A DNA stretch of 64,000 nucleotides. Origin: Lysobacterales bacterium (lineage in GTDB: Bacteria > Pseudomonadota > Gammaproteobacteria > Xanthomonadales > Rhodanobacteraceae). The notes below the pieces were generated by a model. That model made no database searches. It saw nothing but the letters and a program-made list of their open reading frames with translations, and had not been told where the DNA came from. This document shows, in pieces, positions 54,492-64,000 of the stretch. The stretch is taken from positions 1 through 64,000 of the forward strand of contig NSJK01000007.1 in assembly GCA_002632325.1 (NCBI GenBank), written 5' to 3'. Made by a program: the position numbers and the translations under genes. The stretch's first letter is position 1, and the number at the start of each line of letters is the position of its first letter.

Positions 54492-54695
54492 ATGTCCCAG
54501 TCCCCTCTTGCTGCGCCCGTCGACACGCCCCTGCGCAGCTTCATGTGCGTGGTCTGCGGCTTCATCTACGACGAAGCCCAAGGCTGGCCCGATGACGGCA
54601 TCGCGCCCGGCACACGCTGGGAAGACGTGCCCGAGACCTGGACCTGTCCCGACTGCGGCGTGACCAAGTCCGATTTCGAGATGGTGCAGGTCTGA
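54492..54695 (+). CDS. Rubredoxin
   Basis: 67 residues. Two Cys-x2-Cys pairs bind a single iron: Cys19-Cys22 ([20 protein letters not shown]) and Cys52-Cys55 ([16 protein letters not shown]). Small cytoplasmic electron carrier, often for alkane hydroxylases or oxygen/peroxide stress enzymes. It has a ~15-residue N-terminal extension before the canonical start. No partner gene is adjacent. Free-standing with 250 bp of apparently noncoding DNA upstream. Confidence 0.93.
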   Translation: MSQSPLAAPVDTPLRSFMCVVCGFIYDEAQGWPDDGIAPGTRWEDVPETWTCPDCGVTKSDFEMVQV

Positions 54696-54814
54696 TCCGG
54701 GCGCGCGCACGCGCCAGCCCGCAGCCACCTTCGGCCCGATTCACGCCACTTTCAGCGCCGTGCTTCGCCAAACGCGCATGTTGTGATGACCGCGTGTCCA
54801 CGAGGGAGCACGCG

Positions 54815-55012
54815 ATGCACATTTTCGTACCGATCGAAGATTCGGGCAGCGTCGATGCGACGCTACTGCTGGTGCCCTATCGTTGCGGCCTGCCCTTCGC
54901 GCTCGATGTCGATGCGCGCGAGGCCGGATTCGATCAGCGCTGGATCGTGAGCACGTCGCCGGGCGAAACGCCCAATGCGCGCGCCTTGCCACCATTGAGT
55001 TCGAGCACATAA
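54815..55012 (+). CDS. Doubtful 65-residue ORF overlapping the DUF192 gene
   Basis: An ATG with GGGAG 7 nt upstream starts MHIFVPIEDSGSVDATLLLV. The frame reads naturally for ~40 residues but overlaps the 3' end of the DUF192 gene on the other strand by 79 bp. It has no recognised domain. It could be a small gene whose stop lies in the neighbour, or a chance frame. Confidence 0.25.
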   Translation: MHIFVPIEDSGSVDATLLLVPYRCGLPFALDVDAREAGFDQRWIVSTSPGETPNARALPPLSSST

Positions 55013-55374
55013 CGCGCGGGTGCGCCGCTGGAATACGGCGGGCATGGATCGGCCGTGCAGGGCGGCACGTTGTGTTGCACGCTGACGAGCCGCCGCTCGG
55101 CGTCGAAGAACAGCATGTCGAGCGGGATCCTGGTGTTCTTCATCCAGAACGAACGCGGCGCATCGTCGTCGAAGATGAACAGCATGCCGTGATCGGCGGG
55201 CATCTGCGTGCGATCCATCAGGCCGTGCTCACGCGCGGCGTCGGTGTCGGCGATCTCGACCGAGAAATGCTGGCCGCCGAGTTCGACGCCAGGGCCTTTG
55301 GCACCACAGGCTGAGACAAACGTGATTGCCGCGAACAACAGACCGGTACGCACAGGATTGAAGATTCTGGTCAT
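54934..55374 (-). CDS. DUF192 family lipoprotein
   Basis: 146 residues. The signal peptide ends in a lipobox-like VSAC (Cys23), so a lipid-anchored periplasmic protein is likely. The DUF192 core is visible: VEIADTDAAREHGLMDRTQMPADHGMLFIFDD, FWMKNTRIPLDMLFFD, ALGVSPGDVLTI. Function of the family is unresolved. The start ATG (MTRIFNPV) begins the signal peptide. Downstream of the sugar-kinase gene on the same strand with a 36-bp gap. Confidence 0.85.
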   Translation of the reverse strand: MTRIFNPVRTGLLFAAITFVSACGAKGPGVELGGQHFSVEIADTDAAREHGLMDRTQMPADHGMLFIFDDDAPRSFWMKNTRIPLDMLFFDAERRLVSVQHNVPPCTADPCPPYSSGAPARYVLELNGGKARALGVSPGDVLTIQR

Positions 55375-55410
55375 CGATGCATCCTCCCGAAACTGGCCGA
55401 GCGCAAGCGT

Positions 55411-56352
55411 TCAGCGGGTGAGCGCGTAGCCGAATTCCTGACGGAACTGGGCGGCGAAATGGGCGTAGTCGAAGCTCTGGTTCTGCGTACCCGGGTGCTC
55501 GACCTTGAGCGCACCCATGAGCGAAGCCATGCGGCCGCAAGTGGGCAGGTCGTAGCCGTGCATGATTCCGAAAATGAGCCCGGCCCGATAGGCATCGCCG
55601 CAGCCGGTCGGATCGACCACGCGCTGCTCGTGCGCGGGCGGAATCTCGTGCTGGGTGCCATCCTTGAGGCGGATCAGCGAACCGTTGGAACCCTTGGTGA
55701 CGATGTAGGCGGTGGTCTTGCCGGCGATCGTCGCCGCATCCCAACCGGTGCGTTCCTGCAACAGGTTGGACTCGTAGTCGTTGACCACGACATAGGTCGC
55801 GATCTCGATGAAATGACGGAACTCCTCGCCGCTGAACAAGGGCATCGCCTGCCCCGGATCGAAGATGAAAGGCAGACCCAGCTCGGAGAATTCGCGCGCG
55901 TTCTGCAGCATCGCCTCGCGGCCATCGGGGGCGACGATGCCGAAACTCACGTCCTTGACGTCGCGCACGTGGTTCTCGTGGCTGCGCAGCATCGCGCCCG
56001 GATGAAATGCGGTGATCTGGTTGTTGTCCAGATCGGTGGTCATGAAGGCCTGCGCGGTGAACAGCTCGGGCAGCTCGCGCACGTGGTCGAGGCGAATGCC
56101 CATCGACTGGAACCACTCGCGGTAGGGTCCGAAATCCTGTCCCACGGTCGCCATCGGGATCGGATCGGCGCCCAGAAGCTTCATGTTGTAGGCAATGTTG
56201 CCGGCGCAGCCGCCGAACTCGCGGCGCATGCGCGGCACGAGGAAGGACACGTTCAGGATGTGCACCTTGTCGGGCAGGATGTGGTTCTTGAACTGGTCCT
56301 GGAAGACCATGATGGTGTCGTAGGCAAGCGAACCGCAGATCAAGGCAGACAT
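55411..56352 (-). CDS. PfkB-family (ribokinase-like) carbohydrate or nucleoside kinase
   Basis: 313 residues. N-terminal substrate-binding FGGCAGNIAYNMKLLGADP and the catalytic motif DPTGCGDAYRAGL (family DxxGAGDxF) with the Asp base; the anion hole reads GCGD rather than GAGD. The sequence resembles the adenosine kinase branch, so the substrate may be adenosine or a sugar. No sugar transporter is adjacent. The 266 bp to divergent mreB contain the mreB promoter. Confidence 0.85.
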   Translation of the reverse strand: MSALICGSLAYDTIMVFQDQFKNHILPDKVHILNVSFLVPRMRREFGGCAGNIAYNMKLLGADPIPMATVGQDFGPYREWFQSMGIRLDHVRELPELFTAQAFMTTDLDNNQITAFHPGAMLRSHENHVRDVKDVSFGIVAPDGREAMLQNAREFSELGLPFIFDPGQAMPLFSGEEFRHFIEIATYVVVNDYESNLLQERTGWDAATIAGKTTAYIVTKGSNGSLIRLKDGTQHEIPPAHEQRVVDPTGCGDAYRAGLIFGIMHGYDLPTCGRMASLMGALKVEHPGTQNQSFDYAHFAAQFRQEFGYALTR

Positions 56353-56547
56353 CGAAATCCTTCCCGCAACGGGTCATCAAAACGTCCCTCGCGGGACGCG
56401 AAAAGGATCAAGCTTAACCGAGTCGCGCGCGCCGCTGCAGCCGGGGCGGCCGGGATCAGCGATCGATGATCCCTGCGCGAGTTCACCAAATGCGCATGCG
56501 ATGCACGCAAATGTGCGTCAAGAAAGGCTTTTTTAACCTCTTTGTCC

Positions 56548-57665
<1,118 letters not shown>

Positions 57666-57740
57666 AGCGCGGCGGGCCGGCGTGTTGGCGCATGCCGGCC
57701 CTGATGTTTGCGTTGCTCCGCTTCCCGACTTCCGGCACCC

Positions 57741-58766
57741 ATGCCCATCGCACGTGACAACACCGCCACCCTGTTCGCCGAGGGCGGCGCCAGCACGCTG
57801 CGCCTGATCCTGTTCCTTGCGGTCGCAATCACCGTGATGGTGATCGACCATCGCGGCGATTACCTGCAATCGCTGCGGGCCCGCGCCAGTTTGCTGGTGG
57901 AACCGCTCTATCGACTCGCCGCCCTGCCCGCGAGCGTCGCCCGCGCGACCCGCAACGCAGTGGTGAGCCAGGAGCAACTGAGCAACGAGAACCGCGAGCT
58001 GCGCCAGCAATTGCTGCTCGCGCAGGCGCGCCTCAACCGGCTCGATGCCCTCCTCGCGCAGAACGCACGCCTCAAGGATCTGCTCGATGCGCAGCAGCAC
58101 CTCGGTCTGTCGGTGCAGTTCGCGCGCCTCATCGATGTCGATCTCGATCCATTCCGCCATCGCGTCGTGCTCGATGTCGGCAGCAACCAGGGCGCCAGGA
58201 TCGGCCAGCCCCTGATCGATGCGCACGGCATCATGGGGCAACTCATCGAAGTCCTGCCCAATACCTCGGTGGCAATGCTGATCACCGATCCCACACACGC
58301 GATCCCGGTGGTGGTCGAACGCACCGGCCTGCGCGCGATTGCCTACGGCAGCGGCGCGAGCGATCGACTCGAACTGCGCGATGTGCCACGCAGCGCCGAT
58401 CTGCGCAGCGGCGACAAGCTGTTGACCTCGGGTCTGGGCGGGCGCTTTCCCGCGGGCTTTCCGGTCGGCGTGGTCGGCGAGGTGAGCACCGACAGCAAGG
58501 GCCTGTTCATTGCCGCGAGTGCGCGTCCGACCGCCGCGCTCGATCGCAGTGGCGAAGTGCTGTTGTTGCAGGATCAGCCGCAGCCTTATGGCCCACCGCA
58601 GGCAAAGTCCGCCGACGCCGACGCAGGCACATCACCGCCGACTGATGCAGCGCCTGCGACTGCCGCCAATGCCAGCACGCCCGCAACAGCGGACAAAGCC
58701 GCAGCGACGTCTGCACCACGAGCCGCAGCACAACCCGCTCGCGCAAGCACGCCGGAGCAGCCATGA
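57741..58766 (+). CDS. mreC: Rod shape-determining protein MreC
   Basis: 341 residues. One N-terminal membrane helix (about 20-37), a coiled-coil (about 75-115, SNENRELRQQLLLAQARLNRL), a two-lobed beta-barrel domain (about 120-275), and a long Ala/Thr/Pro-rich C-terminal tail (about 285-341) that is unusually extended and low-complexity. Scaffolds MreB, MreD and PBP2 in the periplasm. The start ATG was chosen where the family begins (MPIARD). Overlaps mreD by ATGA. Confidence 0.95.
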   Translation: MPIARDNTATLFAEGGASTLRLILFLAVAITVMVIDHRGDYLQSLRARASLLVEPLYRLAALPASVARATRNAVVSQEQLSNENRELRQQLLLAQARLNRLDALLAQNARLKDLLDAQQHLGLSVQFARLIDVDLDPFRHRVVLDVGSNQGARIGQPLIDAHGIMGQLIEVLPNTSVAMLITDPTHAIPVVVERTGLRAIAYGSGASDRLELRDVPRSADLRSGDKLLTSGLGGRFPAGFPVGVVGEVSTDSKGLFIAASARPTAALDRSGEVLLLQDQPQPYGPPQAKSADADAGTSPPTDAAPATAANASTPATADKAAATSAPRAAAQPARASTPEQP

Positions 58767-59251
58767 ACCGTCTGCGCCAGCAAGCCTGGTTGTTCACCGG
58801 CAGTCTGCTCGTCGCCTTCCTGCTGCAGATGATGCCGCTGCCGGGCGCGTTCGAAGCATTCAAGCCCTATTGGCTCGGCCTCATGGTGATCTACTGGTCA
58901 CTCGACGCGCCCGAGCGCATGGGTCTGGGCCTGGCCTTCGCGCTCGGCCTGTGCGGCGACCTGTTCGTGGGTGAACTGCTGGGCGAGCAGGCGATGCGAC
59001 TCACGGTGCTCGCCTTCATCGTGCTGCGCTTCCGCTCGCGATTGCGCTTTTTCCCGCTCGGCCAGCAGGCGCTCGCCGTGCTCGCCCTGCTCGCCAACGA
59101 CCGCATCGTTGCGTTGATGATTCGCGGTTTCTCCGGCGAGGCGATGCCGCCCGCGAGTTTCTGGATCGCGCCAGTGACCGGCACGCTGGCGTGGCCGCTG
59201 CTGTACGTGCTGCTCGACAATCTGCGCCTGCGCCAACGCGCGCGTGAGTGA
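58763..59251 (+). CDS. mreD: Rod shape-determining protein MreD
   Basis: 162 residues, five or six membrane helices; little sequence beyond hydrophobicity is conserved in this family, so the call rests on position between mreC and mrdA and on the WLGLMVIYWSLDAPERMGLGLAFALGLCGDLF segment typical of MreD. ATGA overlaps mreC; ends with GTGA/ATG overlap region to mrdA. Confidence 0.93.
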   Translation: MNRLRQQAWLFTGSLLVAFLLQMMPLPGAFEAFKPYWLGLMVIYWSLDAPERMGLGLAFALGLCGDLFVGELLGEQAMRLTVLAFIVLRFRSRLRFFPLGQQALAVLALLANDRIVALMIRGFSGEAMPPASFWIAPVTGTLAWPLLYVLLDNLRLRQRARE

Positions 59252-59253
59252 CG

Positions 59254-61176
59254 ATGAAGTCGCTGCGCCAGCGCATCAAGCGTTCCGTGCAAGGCCACAA
59301 GCCGATCGGCGAAGCGCGCCTCGAAGCCGCGCAGTTCCAGCGTCGCGCCTACGCCGGGCTCGCCATCATCGTACTGTGCCTGATCGCGCTCGGCGTGCGC
59401 TTCTGGATCCTGCAGGTGCGCCAGCACAGCGAGCTCAATGCGCGCTCGGATGCCAACCGCATTCTCACTCGACCCCTGCCGCCGGGACGCGGCCTGATCT
59501 ACGACCGCAACGGCGTGCTGCTGGCCGAGAACATTGCCGCATTCCGACTCGAAGTCACTCCCGAGCAGGCCGGTGACGTGCAGGAAACGGTGACGCGGCT
59601 GGGCGAAGTGCTGCCGATCAGCGATGACGACATCACGCGCTTCAATGCGCAGCGCAAGCGCAAGCGCTCCTACGAAGGCATCCCGCTGCGCCTGAAATTG
59701 TCGGAAGAGGAGATCGCGCGTTTCTCGATCAACCGCTGGGCCTTTCCCGGCGTCGAGGTGGTGCCGTACCTCACACGCTCCTACCCGCTCGGCGCGGAGT
59801 TCGCGCATACGGTCGGCTACGTCGGTCGCATCGACGAGGAAGATCTCGCCGCGCTCGACGCCAGCGAATATGCAGGCACCACCCACATCGGCAAGACCGG
59901 CATCGAACGCAGCTACGAGAAGCGCCTGCATGGGCGCGTGGGCTACGAGAAGATCGAAGTCAATGCCGACCATCGACCACTGCGCGTGCTGCCCGGGCGC
60001 GTCGCGCCGGTGCCGGGCGAGAATCTCTATCTGTCGATCGACGCCCATCTGCAGGAGGTCACCGAGGCCGCCTTCGAAGGCCGCGCCGGAGCAGCGGTCG
60101 CGATCGACCCGCGCAATGGCGAAGTGCTGGCGATGGTCAGCGTGCCGAGCTTCGATCCCAATCTGTTCGTCAACGGCATTTCCAGCGTCGACTATCGCGG
60201 CTTGCTCGATGACGAGAAAAAACCGCTGCTCAATCGACTGCTGCGCGGCACCTTCACGCCCGGCTCGACGATGAAGCCCTTCGTCGGGCTGGCCGGACTC
60301 GAGCTGGGCTTGCGCAAACCCGAGGACACGGTGCTGTCGACCGGCGAGTTCTTCATTCCCGGCCAATCGCGCGCCTATCGCGACGACGTGCGCGGTGGCT
60401 TCGGCCGCGTCGATCTCGTGCAGGCAATCGCGCGCTCGGTCAATACCTATTTCTATTCGGTCTCGCTCGACATGGGCATCGACCGCTTCAGCGGCTATCT
60501 CGGTCGTTTCGGCTTCGGCCAGCCGACCGGGATCGATCTGCTCGGTGAAGGCAGCGGCGTGCTGCCCTCGCGCGAATGGAAGCGCGCCCGCTTCAACCAG
60601 CCCTGGTATCCCGGCGAAACGGTGATCGCGGGCATCGGTCAGGGTTACTGGATCGTCACGCCGCTGCAGTTGGCCAATGCCGTGAGCACCTTCGCCGCGC
60701 GCGGCGTGCCGCACACGCCGCATTTGCTGCGCGCCGTGCAGACCGAAGGCGACGAGACACCGGTGCTGTTGCCGCTCGCGCCCGAACAGGCCAGCGTGAT
60801 CGCCAAACCCGAAGACTGGCTCGCCGTGCAGCGTGGCATGGTCGAGGTGGTGCGCGCCGGCACCGCGCGCGCGATGGGCATCGGCTTTCCCTACGACATC
60901 GCCGGCAAGACCGGTACTGCCGAGCGCTTCTCGCGCACCGATGAAACCTGGACCAGCATCAGTGCGAGTCCAATCGAGCGCCATCAGGTGTTGTTCGAAT
61001 GTTTCACACCCGCCGATGCGCCACGCATCGCCGTGGTCGTCGCGCTAGAGGCCGGACGCAGCGGCGCCAGCGACGCCGCGCCGATCGCGCGCAAGATGCT
61101 CGATGCCTGGCTGCCCGGCGACCAGCAGCGTCAGCGTATTGAAACGCTCGCCACCGCCGGCGGAAGTCAGCCATGA
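59254..61176 (+). CDS. mrdA: Penicillin-binding protein 2 (peptidoglycan transpeptidase)
   Basis: 640 residues. One N-terminal membrane helix (~32-52), a pedestal domain (PLPPGRGLIYDRNGVLLAEN), and a transpeptidase domain: SxxK at Ser338 (PGSTMKPF), SxN at Ser395 (ARSVNTYF), KTG at Lys552 (AGKTGTAERF). Cross-links elongating wall peptidoglycan with RodA. An in-frame GTG two codons upstream overlaps mreD by GTGA; the ATG was preferred. Overlaps rodA by ATGA. Confidence 0.97.
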   Translation: MKSLRQRIKRSVQGHKPIGEARLEAAQFQRRAYAGLAIIVLCLIALGVRFWILQVRQHSELNARSDANRILTRPLPPGRGLIYDRNGVLLAENIAAFRLEVTPEQAGDVQETVTRLGEVLPISDDDITRFNAQRKRKRSYEGIPLRLKLSEEEIARFSINRWAFPGVEVVPYLTRSYPLGAEFAHTVGYVGRIDEEDLAALDASEYAGTTHIGKTGIERSYEKRLHGRVGYEKIEVNADHRPLRVLPGRVAPVPGENLYLSIDAHLQEVTEAAFEGRAGAAVAIDPRNGEVLAMVSVPSFDPNLFVNGISSVDYRGLLDDEKKPLLNRLLRGTFTPGSTMKPFVGLAGLELGLRKPEDTVLSTGEFFIPGQSRAYRDDVRGGFGRVDLVQAIARSVNTYFYSVSLDMGIDRFSGYLGRFGFGQPTGIDLLGEGSGVLPSREWKRARFNQPWYPGETVIAGIGQGYWIVTPLQLANAVSTFAARGVPHTPHLLRAVQTEGDETPVLLPLAPEQASVIAKPEDWLAVQRGMVEVVRAGTARAMGIGFPYDIAGKTGTAERFSRTDETWTSISASPIERHQVLFECFTPADAPRIAVVVALEAGRSGASDAAPIARKMLDAWLPGDQQRQRIETLATAGGSQP

Positions 61177-62294
61177 TCGACGTGTTGCTGGCGCAGATCC
61201 GCTACCGCCTTGCATCGGCATGGCGCGCGCCGCGTCTGGATCTGCCCCTGCTCGGCGCACTGCTCCTGCTCATGGGCATCGGCTTGGTCACGCTCTACAG
61301 CGCAAGTGATCTCGATCGCGGCTACGTGCTCGCGCAGGGCCTGCGTTTCGTGCTCGGCCTCGTGCTGATGCTGGTGATCTCGCGCATTCCGCCCTCGGCG
61401 CTGCGCAATTGGACGCCTTGGTTGTACGCGGCAAGCGTGGTGCTGCTGGTGATCGTGGTCATGCATGGCGAAGGGCGCGGCGCCAACCGCTGGCTCGACC
61501 TGCATTTCGTGCGCTTCCAGCCATCGGAACTGCTCAAGCTGACGATGCCGATGATGATTGCCTGGTTTCTCAACGGTCGCCAATTGCCGCCGGGCTGGAC
61601 CACGCTCGGCATCGCCGGCGCCCTCATCGCCGTACCCGCCGCGCTGATCGCCAAGCAACCCGATCTGGGCACCGCGCTCCTGATCGTAGCCAGCGGCGCC
61701 TTCGGCATCTTTCTGTCGGGCCTGGCGTGGTGGCGCATCGGCCTCTTGCTGGGCGCGTTTGCCGCAGCGATTCCGATCGGCTGGCCGTTCCTGCACGACT
61801 ACCAGAAGGATCGCGTGCTGACCTTGCTCAACCCCGAAGCCGATCCGCTCGGCAATGGCTGGCACATCATCCAGTCGAAAATCGCGGTCGGCTCAGGCGG
61901 CATCTGGGGCAAGGGCTGGCATCACGGCACGCAGTCGCGGCTGGAGTTCCTGCCCGAGCACACCACCGATTTCATCTTCTCGGTGTTCGCCGAGGAATGG
62001 GGTCTGATCGGCGTGCTGCTGCTGCTCGCGCTCTACGTGTTCATCATCGCGCGCTGCCTGTGGATTGCCGCCAACGCCCGCGACACCTATTCACGCTTGC
62101 TCGCCGGCTCGATCAGCATGGCGCTGTTCGTCTACGTGATGGTCAACGGCGGCATGGTCACCGGCATCCTGCCGGTGGTCGGCGTGCCATTGCCCTTGGT
62201 GAGTTATGGCGGGACCTCCGCCGTGTCCCTGCTCGCCGGCTTCGGCGTGTTGATGTCGATCCACGCACATCGGCGCACTCTGGCGACGCACTGA
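61173..62294 (+). CDS. rodA: Peptidoglycan glycosyltransferase RodA (SEDS family)
   Basis: 373 residues with about 10 membrane helices; polymerises lipid II for lateral growth. SEDS blocks: LVTLYSASD, FQPSELLKLTMPMMIAW, AKQPDLGTALLIVASG, SGGIWGKGWHHGTQSRLEFLPEHTTDFIFSVFAEEWG, GVPLPLVSYGGTSAVSLLAGFG. The ATGA overlap with mrdA is typical. Confidence 0.97.
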   Translation: MIDVLLAQIRYRLASAWRAPRLDLPLLGALLLLMGIGLVTLYSASDLDRGYVLAQGLRFVLGLVLMLVISRIPPSALRNWTPWLYAASVVLLVIVVMHGEGRGANRWLDLHFVRFQPSELLKLTMPMMIAWFLNGRQLPPGWTTLGIAGALIAVPAALIAKQPDLGTALLIVASGAFGIFLSGLAWWRIGLLLGAFAAAIPIGWPFLHDYQKDRVLTLLNPEADPLGNGWHIIQSKIAVGSGGIWGKGWHHGTQSRLEFLPEHTTDFIFSVFAEEWGLIGVLLLLALYVFIIARCLWIAANARDTYSRLLAGSISMALFVYVMVNGGMVTGILPVVGVPLPLVSYGGTSAVSLLAGFGVLMSIHAHRRTLATH

Positions 62295-62342
62295 GGCGCG
62301 TTTGCTGCCACGCGATTCGCTCGTGGTTCGAGACGGCGCCTC
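62293..62342. terminator. Stem-loop at the end of the mre operon
   Basis: GAGGCGC (62293-62299, overlapping the rodA stop) pairs with GCGCCTC (62336-62342), and an inner CCACG / CGTGG stem nests within. No U tract, so a weak or Rho-assisted terminator or transcript-end stabiliser. Confidence 0.4.
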
Positions 62343-62489
62343 GCGCCAACGCTCGAGCGTGCCTCGGCGAGCGCATGCACAAATTGCCGAATGCTTCAGC
62401 ATGTGGCACCGTGGCTCATGGGGCTTCTGAGCATGCGTGGTGGGCGCAGCAAATGTTCAGGGGCTCTCGAAGTCTGGGGAGGCCGCGCG

Positions 62490-63038
62490 TTGGAAATCAC
62501 CGAACTCATCGGCAAGGCGCGGGGCGGCGATCGGGATGCGTCCGAGCGCGTGTTCGCGCTGCTTTACGACGAGCTGCGTCGCCTGGCCGCCAGCCAGTTG
62601 CGTGGCGAGGCGCCAATGCGTGCGACCTCGCTCGTGCACGAGACCTATCTGAAGCTCGCCCGGCACGGCCCGTTGGAAGTCAGCGACCGCGCGCACTACT
62701 TCGCCCTGGCTGCGCGCGCCATGCGCAATATCGTCATCGACCACGCACGGGCACGCAGCGCCGCACGACGCGGCGGTGCGGCACAAGCGGCCACGCTCGA
62801 CACGACGGCATTGCAGATCGCGGCCGAGGATCGCGGCGAAGACGTGCTGGCACTCGACGACGCCTTGAACCGACTCGCGGAGCTCGACGCACCGCTCGCC
62901 GAACTCGTCGAAATGCGCTTCTATGCCGGCTTGGAACTGACCGAGATCTCCGGCATTACCGGACGATCCGAACGTTCGATCAAACGCGATTGGCGACGTG
63001 CGCGCGCTTTTCTGCAACATCAAATCGTCGGCGCCTGA
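62490..63038 (+). CDS. ECF-type RNA polymerase sigma factor (TIGR02999-like)
   Basis: 182 residues. Region 2 YDELRRLAASQLRGEAPMRATSLVHETYLKLA and HYFALAARAMRNIVIDHARAR, region 4 LAELDAPLAELVEMRFYAGLELTEISGITGRSERSIKRDWRRARAFL. Matches the ECF group whose members often precede Ser/Thr kinases with TPR or WD repeats. Start is TTG at 62490 with a strong GGGGAGG 7 nt upstream; an in-frame upstream ATG at 62436 has no ribosome site. The following kinase starts 60 bp later. Confidence 0.85.
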   Translation: MEITELIGKARGGDRDASERVFALLYDELRRLAASQLRGEAPMRATSLVHETYLKLARHGPLEVSDRAHYFALAARAMRNIVIDHARARSAARRGGAAQAATLDTTALQIAAEDRGEDVLALDDALNRLAELDAPLAELVEMRFYAGLELTEISGITGRSERSIKRDWRRARAFLQHQIVGA

Positions 63039-63098
63039 ACTTGTCGTCATTGGCAATGATCGTTCACGGCTTGCGCGCGACAGATTGCGGGGACTGGC

Positions 63099-64000
63099 AT
63101 GATTGATACCACACGGTGGGGCGAAATCTCGGCGCTGTTCGACGAACTGGTGGAGTTGCCGCTGCCTGAACGCGAACGGCGCCTTGCAGCACTCGCCGAC
63201 AGCACGCTCGCTGATGAGGTCCGCGCCCTGCTCGCCGCCGACGACGAGCATGGCGTGCTCGACGCCCCGGTCACCGCGGCCTTGCCGGACTTGCGCACGG
63301 ACGACCCTGCGCCGGATCGGTGCATCGGTGCCTGGCGCCTGCTGCGACCGATCGGCGAAGGCGGCATGGGCGTGGTCTGGCTCGGCGAGCGCGTGGATGG
63401 CGCGTTCGAGCAACGCGTCGCCATCAAGGTGCTCAAGCGCGGCATGGACACGCACGCGATCCTGCGCCGTTTCCTGCTGGAGCGCCGCATCCTCGCGCGT
63501 CTGCGCCACGAACACATCGTGCGCCTGATCGACGGCGGCATGAGCGATGACGGACGACCGTTCTATGTGATGGATCACGTCGGCGGCAGACCGCTCACGA
63601 CCTACGCCACGCAAACGCATCTGGACGTGACCGCGCGCGTTGCGCTCCTGGCAAGAGTTGCCGAGGCCGTCGCGTATGCGCACACGCAACTCGTCGTGCA
63701 TCGCGATCTGAAGCCATCCAATGTGTTGGTCGATGCGGAGGGCGAGCCGCGCGTACTCGATTTCGGCATCGCCAAACTGCTCGAAGAAAGCGGCGAGCAG
63801 ACACGCACGGGCACGGGCTTGCGCGTGTTGTCGCCGGCATACGCAGCGCCGGAGCAAATTCTCGGCGAGTCGATCGGTACCGCGACCGACGTCTATGCGC
63901 TCGGATTGATGCTGTGCGAACTCCTGGTCGGACGTCTGCCGCGGCAGCGTCGCGGCGCCAGCGCCGCGCAACTCGCGCAGGATGCAGAAAACGAAACGAT
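63099..64000 (+). CDS. Ser/Thr protein kinase, 5' part (runs off the window)
   Basis: 300 codons seen. A ~75-residue N-terminal helical segment (ISALFDELVELPLPERERRL, as in kinases paired with this sigma group), then a Hanks kinase: IGEGGMGVVWLGE (85-97), Lys110 (RVAIKVLK), HRDLKPSN with Asp203, DFGIAK (221-226), APEQ. All catalytic residues are present. The C-terminus is missing, so membrane helix and TPR or sensor repeats cannot be judged. Pair with the sigma factor upstream. Confidence 0.85.
   Translation, partial: MIDTTRWGEISALFDELVELPLPERERRLAALADSTLADEVRALLAADDEHGVLDAPVTAALPDLRTDDPAPDRCIGAWRLLRPIGEGGMGVVWLGERVDGAFEQRVAIKVLKRGMDTHAILRRFLLERRILARLRHEHIVRLIDGGMSDDGRPFYVMDHVGGRPLTTYATQTHLDVTARVALLARVAEAVAYAHTQLVVHRDLKPSNVLVDAEGEPRVLDFGIAKLLEESGEQTRTGTGLRVLSPAYAAPEQILGESIGTATDVYALGLMLCELLVGRLPRQRRGASAAQLAQDAENET

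Overview
The window is high-GC bacterial chromosome with very dense, third-position GC-rich genes. Gene content and order (a cysJIH / cysB / cysG-cysK cluster, a short-form adenylate kinase beside a PPi-dependent phosphofructokinase, DUF2165 and DUF192 proteins, mreBCD-mrdA-rodA) point to a gammaproteobacterium of the Xanthomonadales (Lysobacterales), most like a Rhodanobacteraceae-type genome. This placement comes from recognising protein families by eye, not from a search. No tRNA, rRNA, CRISPR array, prophage or intact insertion sequence was seen.

Layout. 0.1-6 kb: a small exported protein, a TrmH-type methyltransferase with a GNAT acetyltransferase, and a MarR-emrA-small ORF-emrB efflux operon with a recognisable promoter. 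6.1-15 kb: a macro-domain hydrolase, then the assimilatory sulfate reduction cluster (cysJ, cysI, cysH; convergent cysB; divergent cysG; cysK), which takes PAPS through sulfite and sulfide to cysteine and makes the siroheme that CysI needs. 15-32 kb: central carbon genes (class I aldolase, pyruvate kinase, phosphoglycerate kinase) interleaved with a WD40/propeller-like Ser/Thr kinase, a GGDEF-EAL protein, the ohrR-ohr peroxide operon, a chitinase, an OsmC protein, a DUF4097 repeat protein and a proton-pumping pyrophosphatase. 32-37.7 kb: an M23 peptidase, a DUF2165 membrane protein, a GH9-GH18 two-enzyme fusion and a glutathione transferase. 37.7-39.1 kb: a decayed, lower-GC patch with an IS110-family remnant that cuts a small membrane-protein gene. 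39.1-56.4 kb: pfp, adk, mpl, argD, hemL and assorted small or secreted proteins. 56.5-62.3 kb: the cell-shape operon mreB-mreC-mreD-mrdA-rodA. 62.5-64 kb: an ECF-type sigma factor followed by a Ser/Thr kinase that runs off the right edge.

The most unusual signals are regulatory and sit at the cys locus. A 32-codon ORF with three Cys codons among its first twelve lies directly upstream of cysB, overlaps its start by ATGA and has its own Shine-Dalgarno: a candidate cysteine-sensing leader peptide. The cysJ and cysB/cysG upstream regions also share an 18-bp palindrome resembling two abutting MetJ met-boxes, and both carry a CGGCAT/ATGCCG dyad. Other points of interest are a short IF..GF[E/D] motif shared by three unrelated exported proteins (at the C-terminus in two), an unexpected insertion inside mpl, and the grouping of several pyrophosphate-linked or glycolytic genes.
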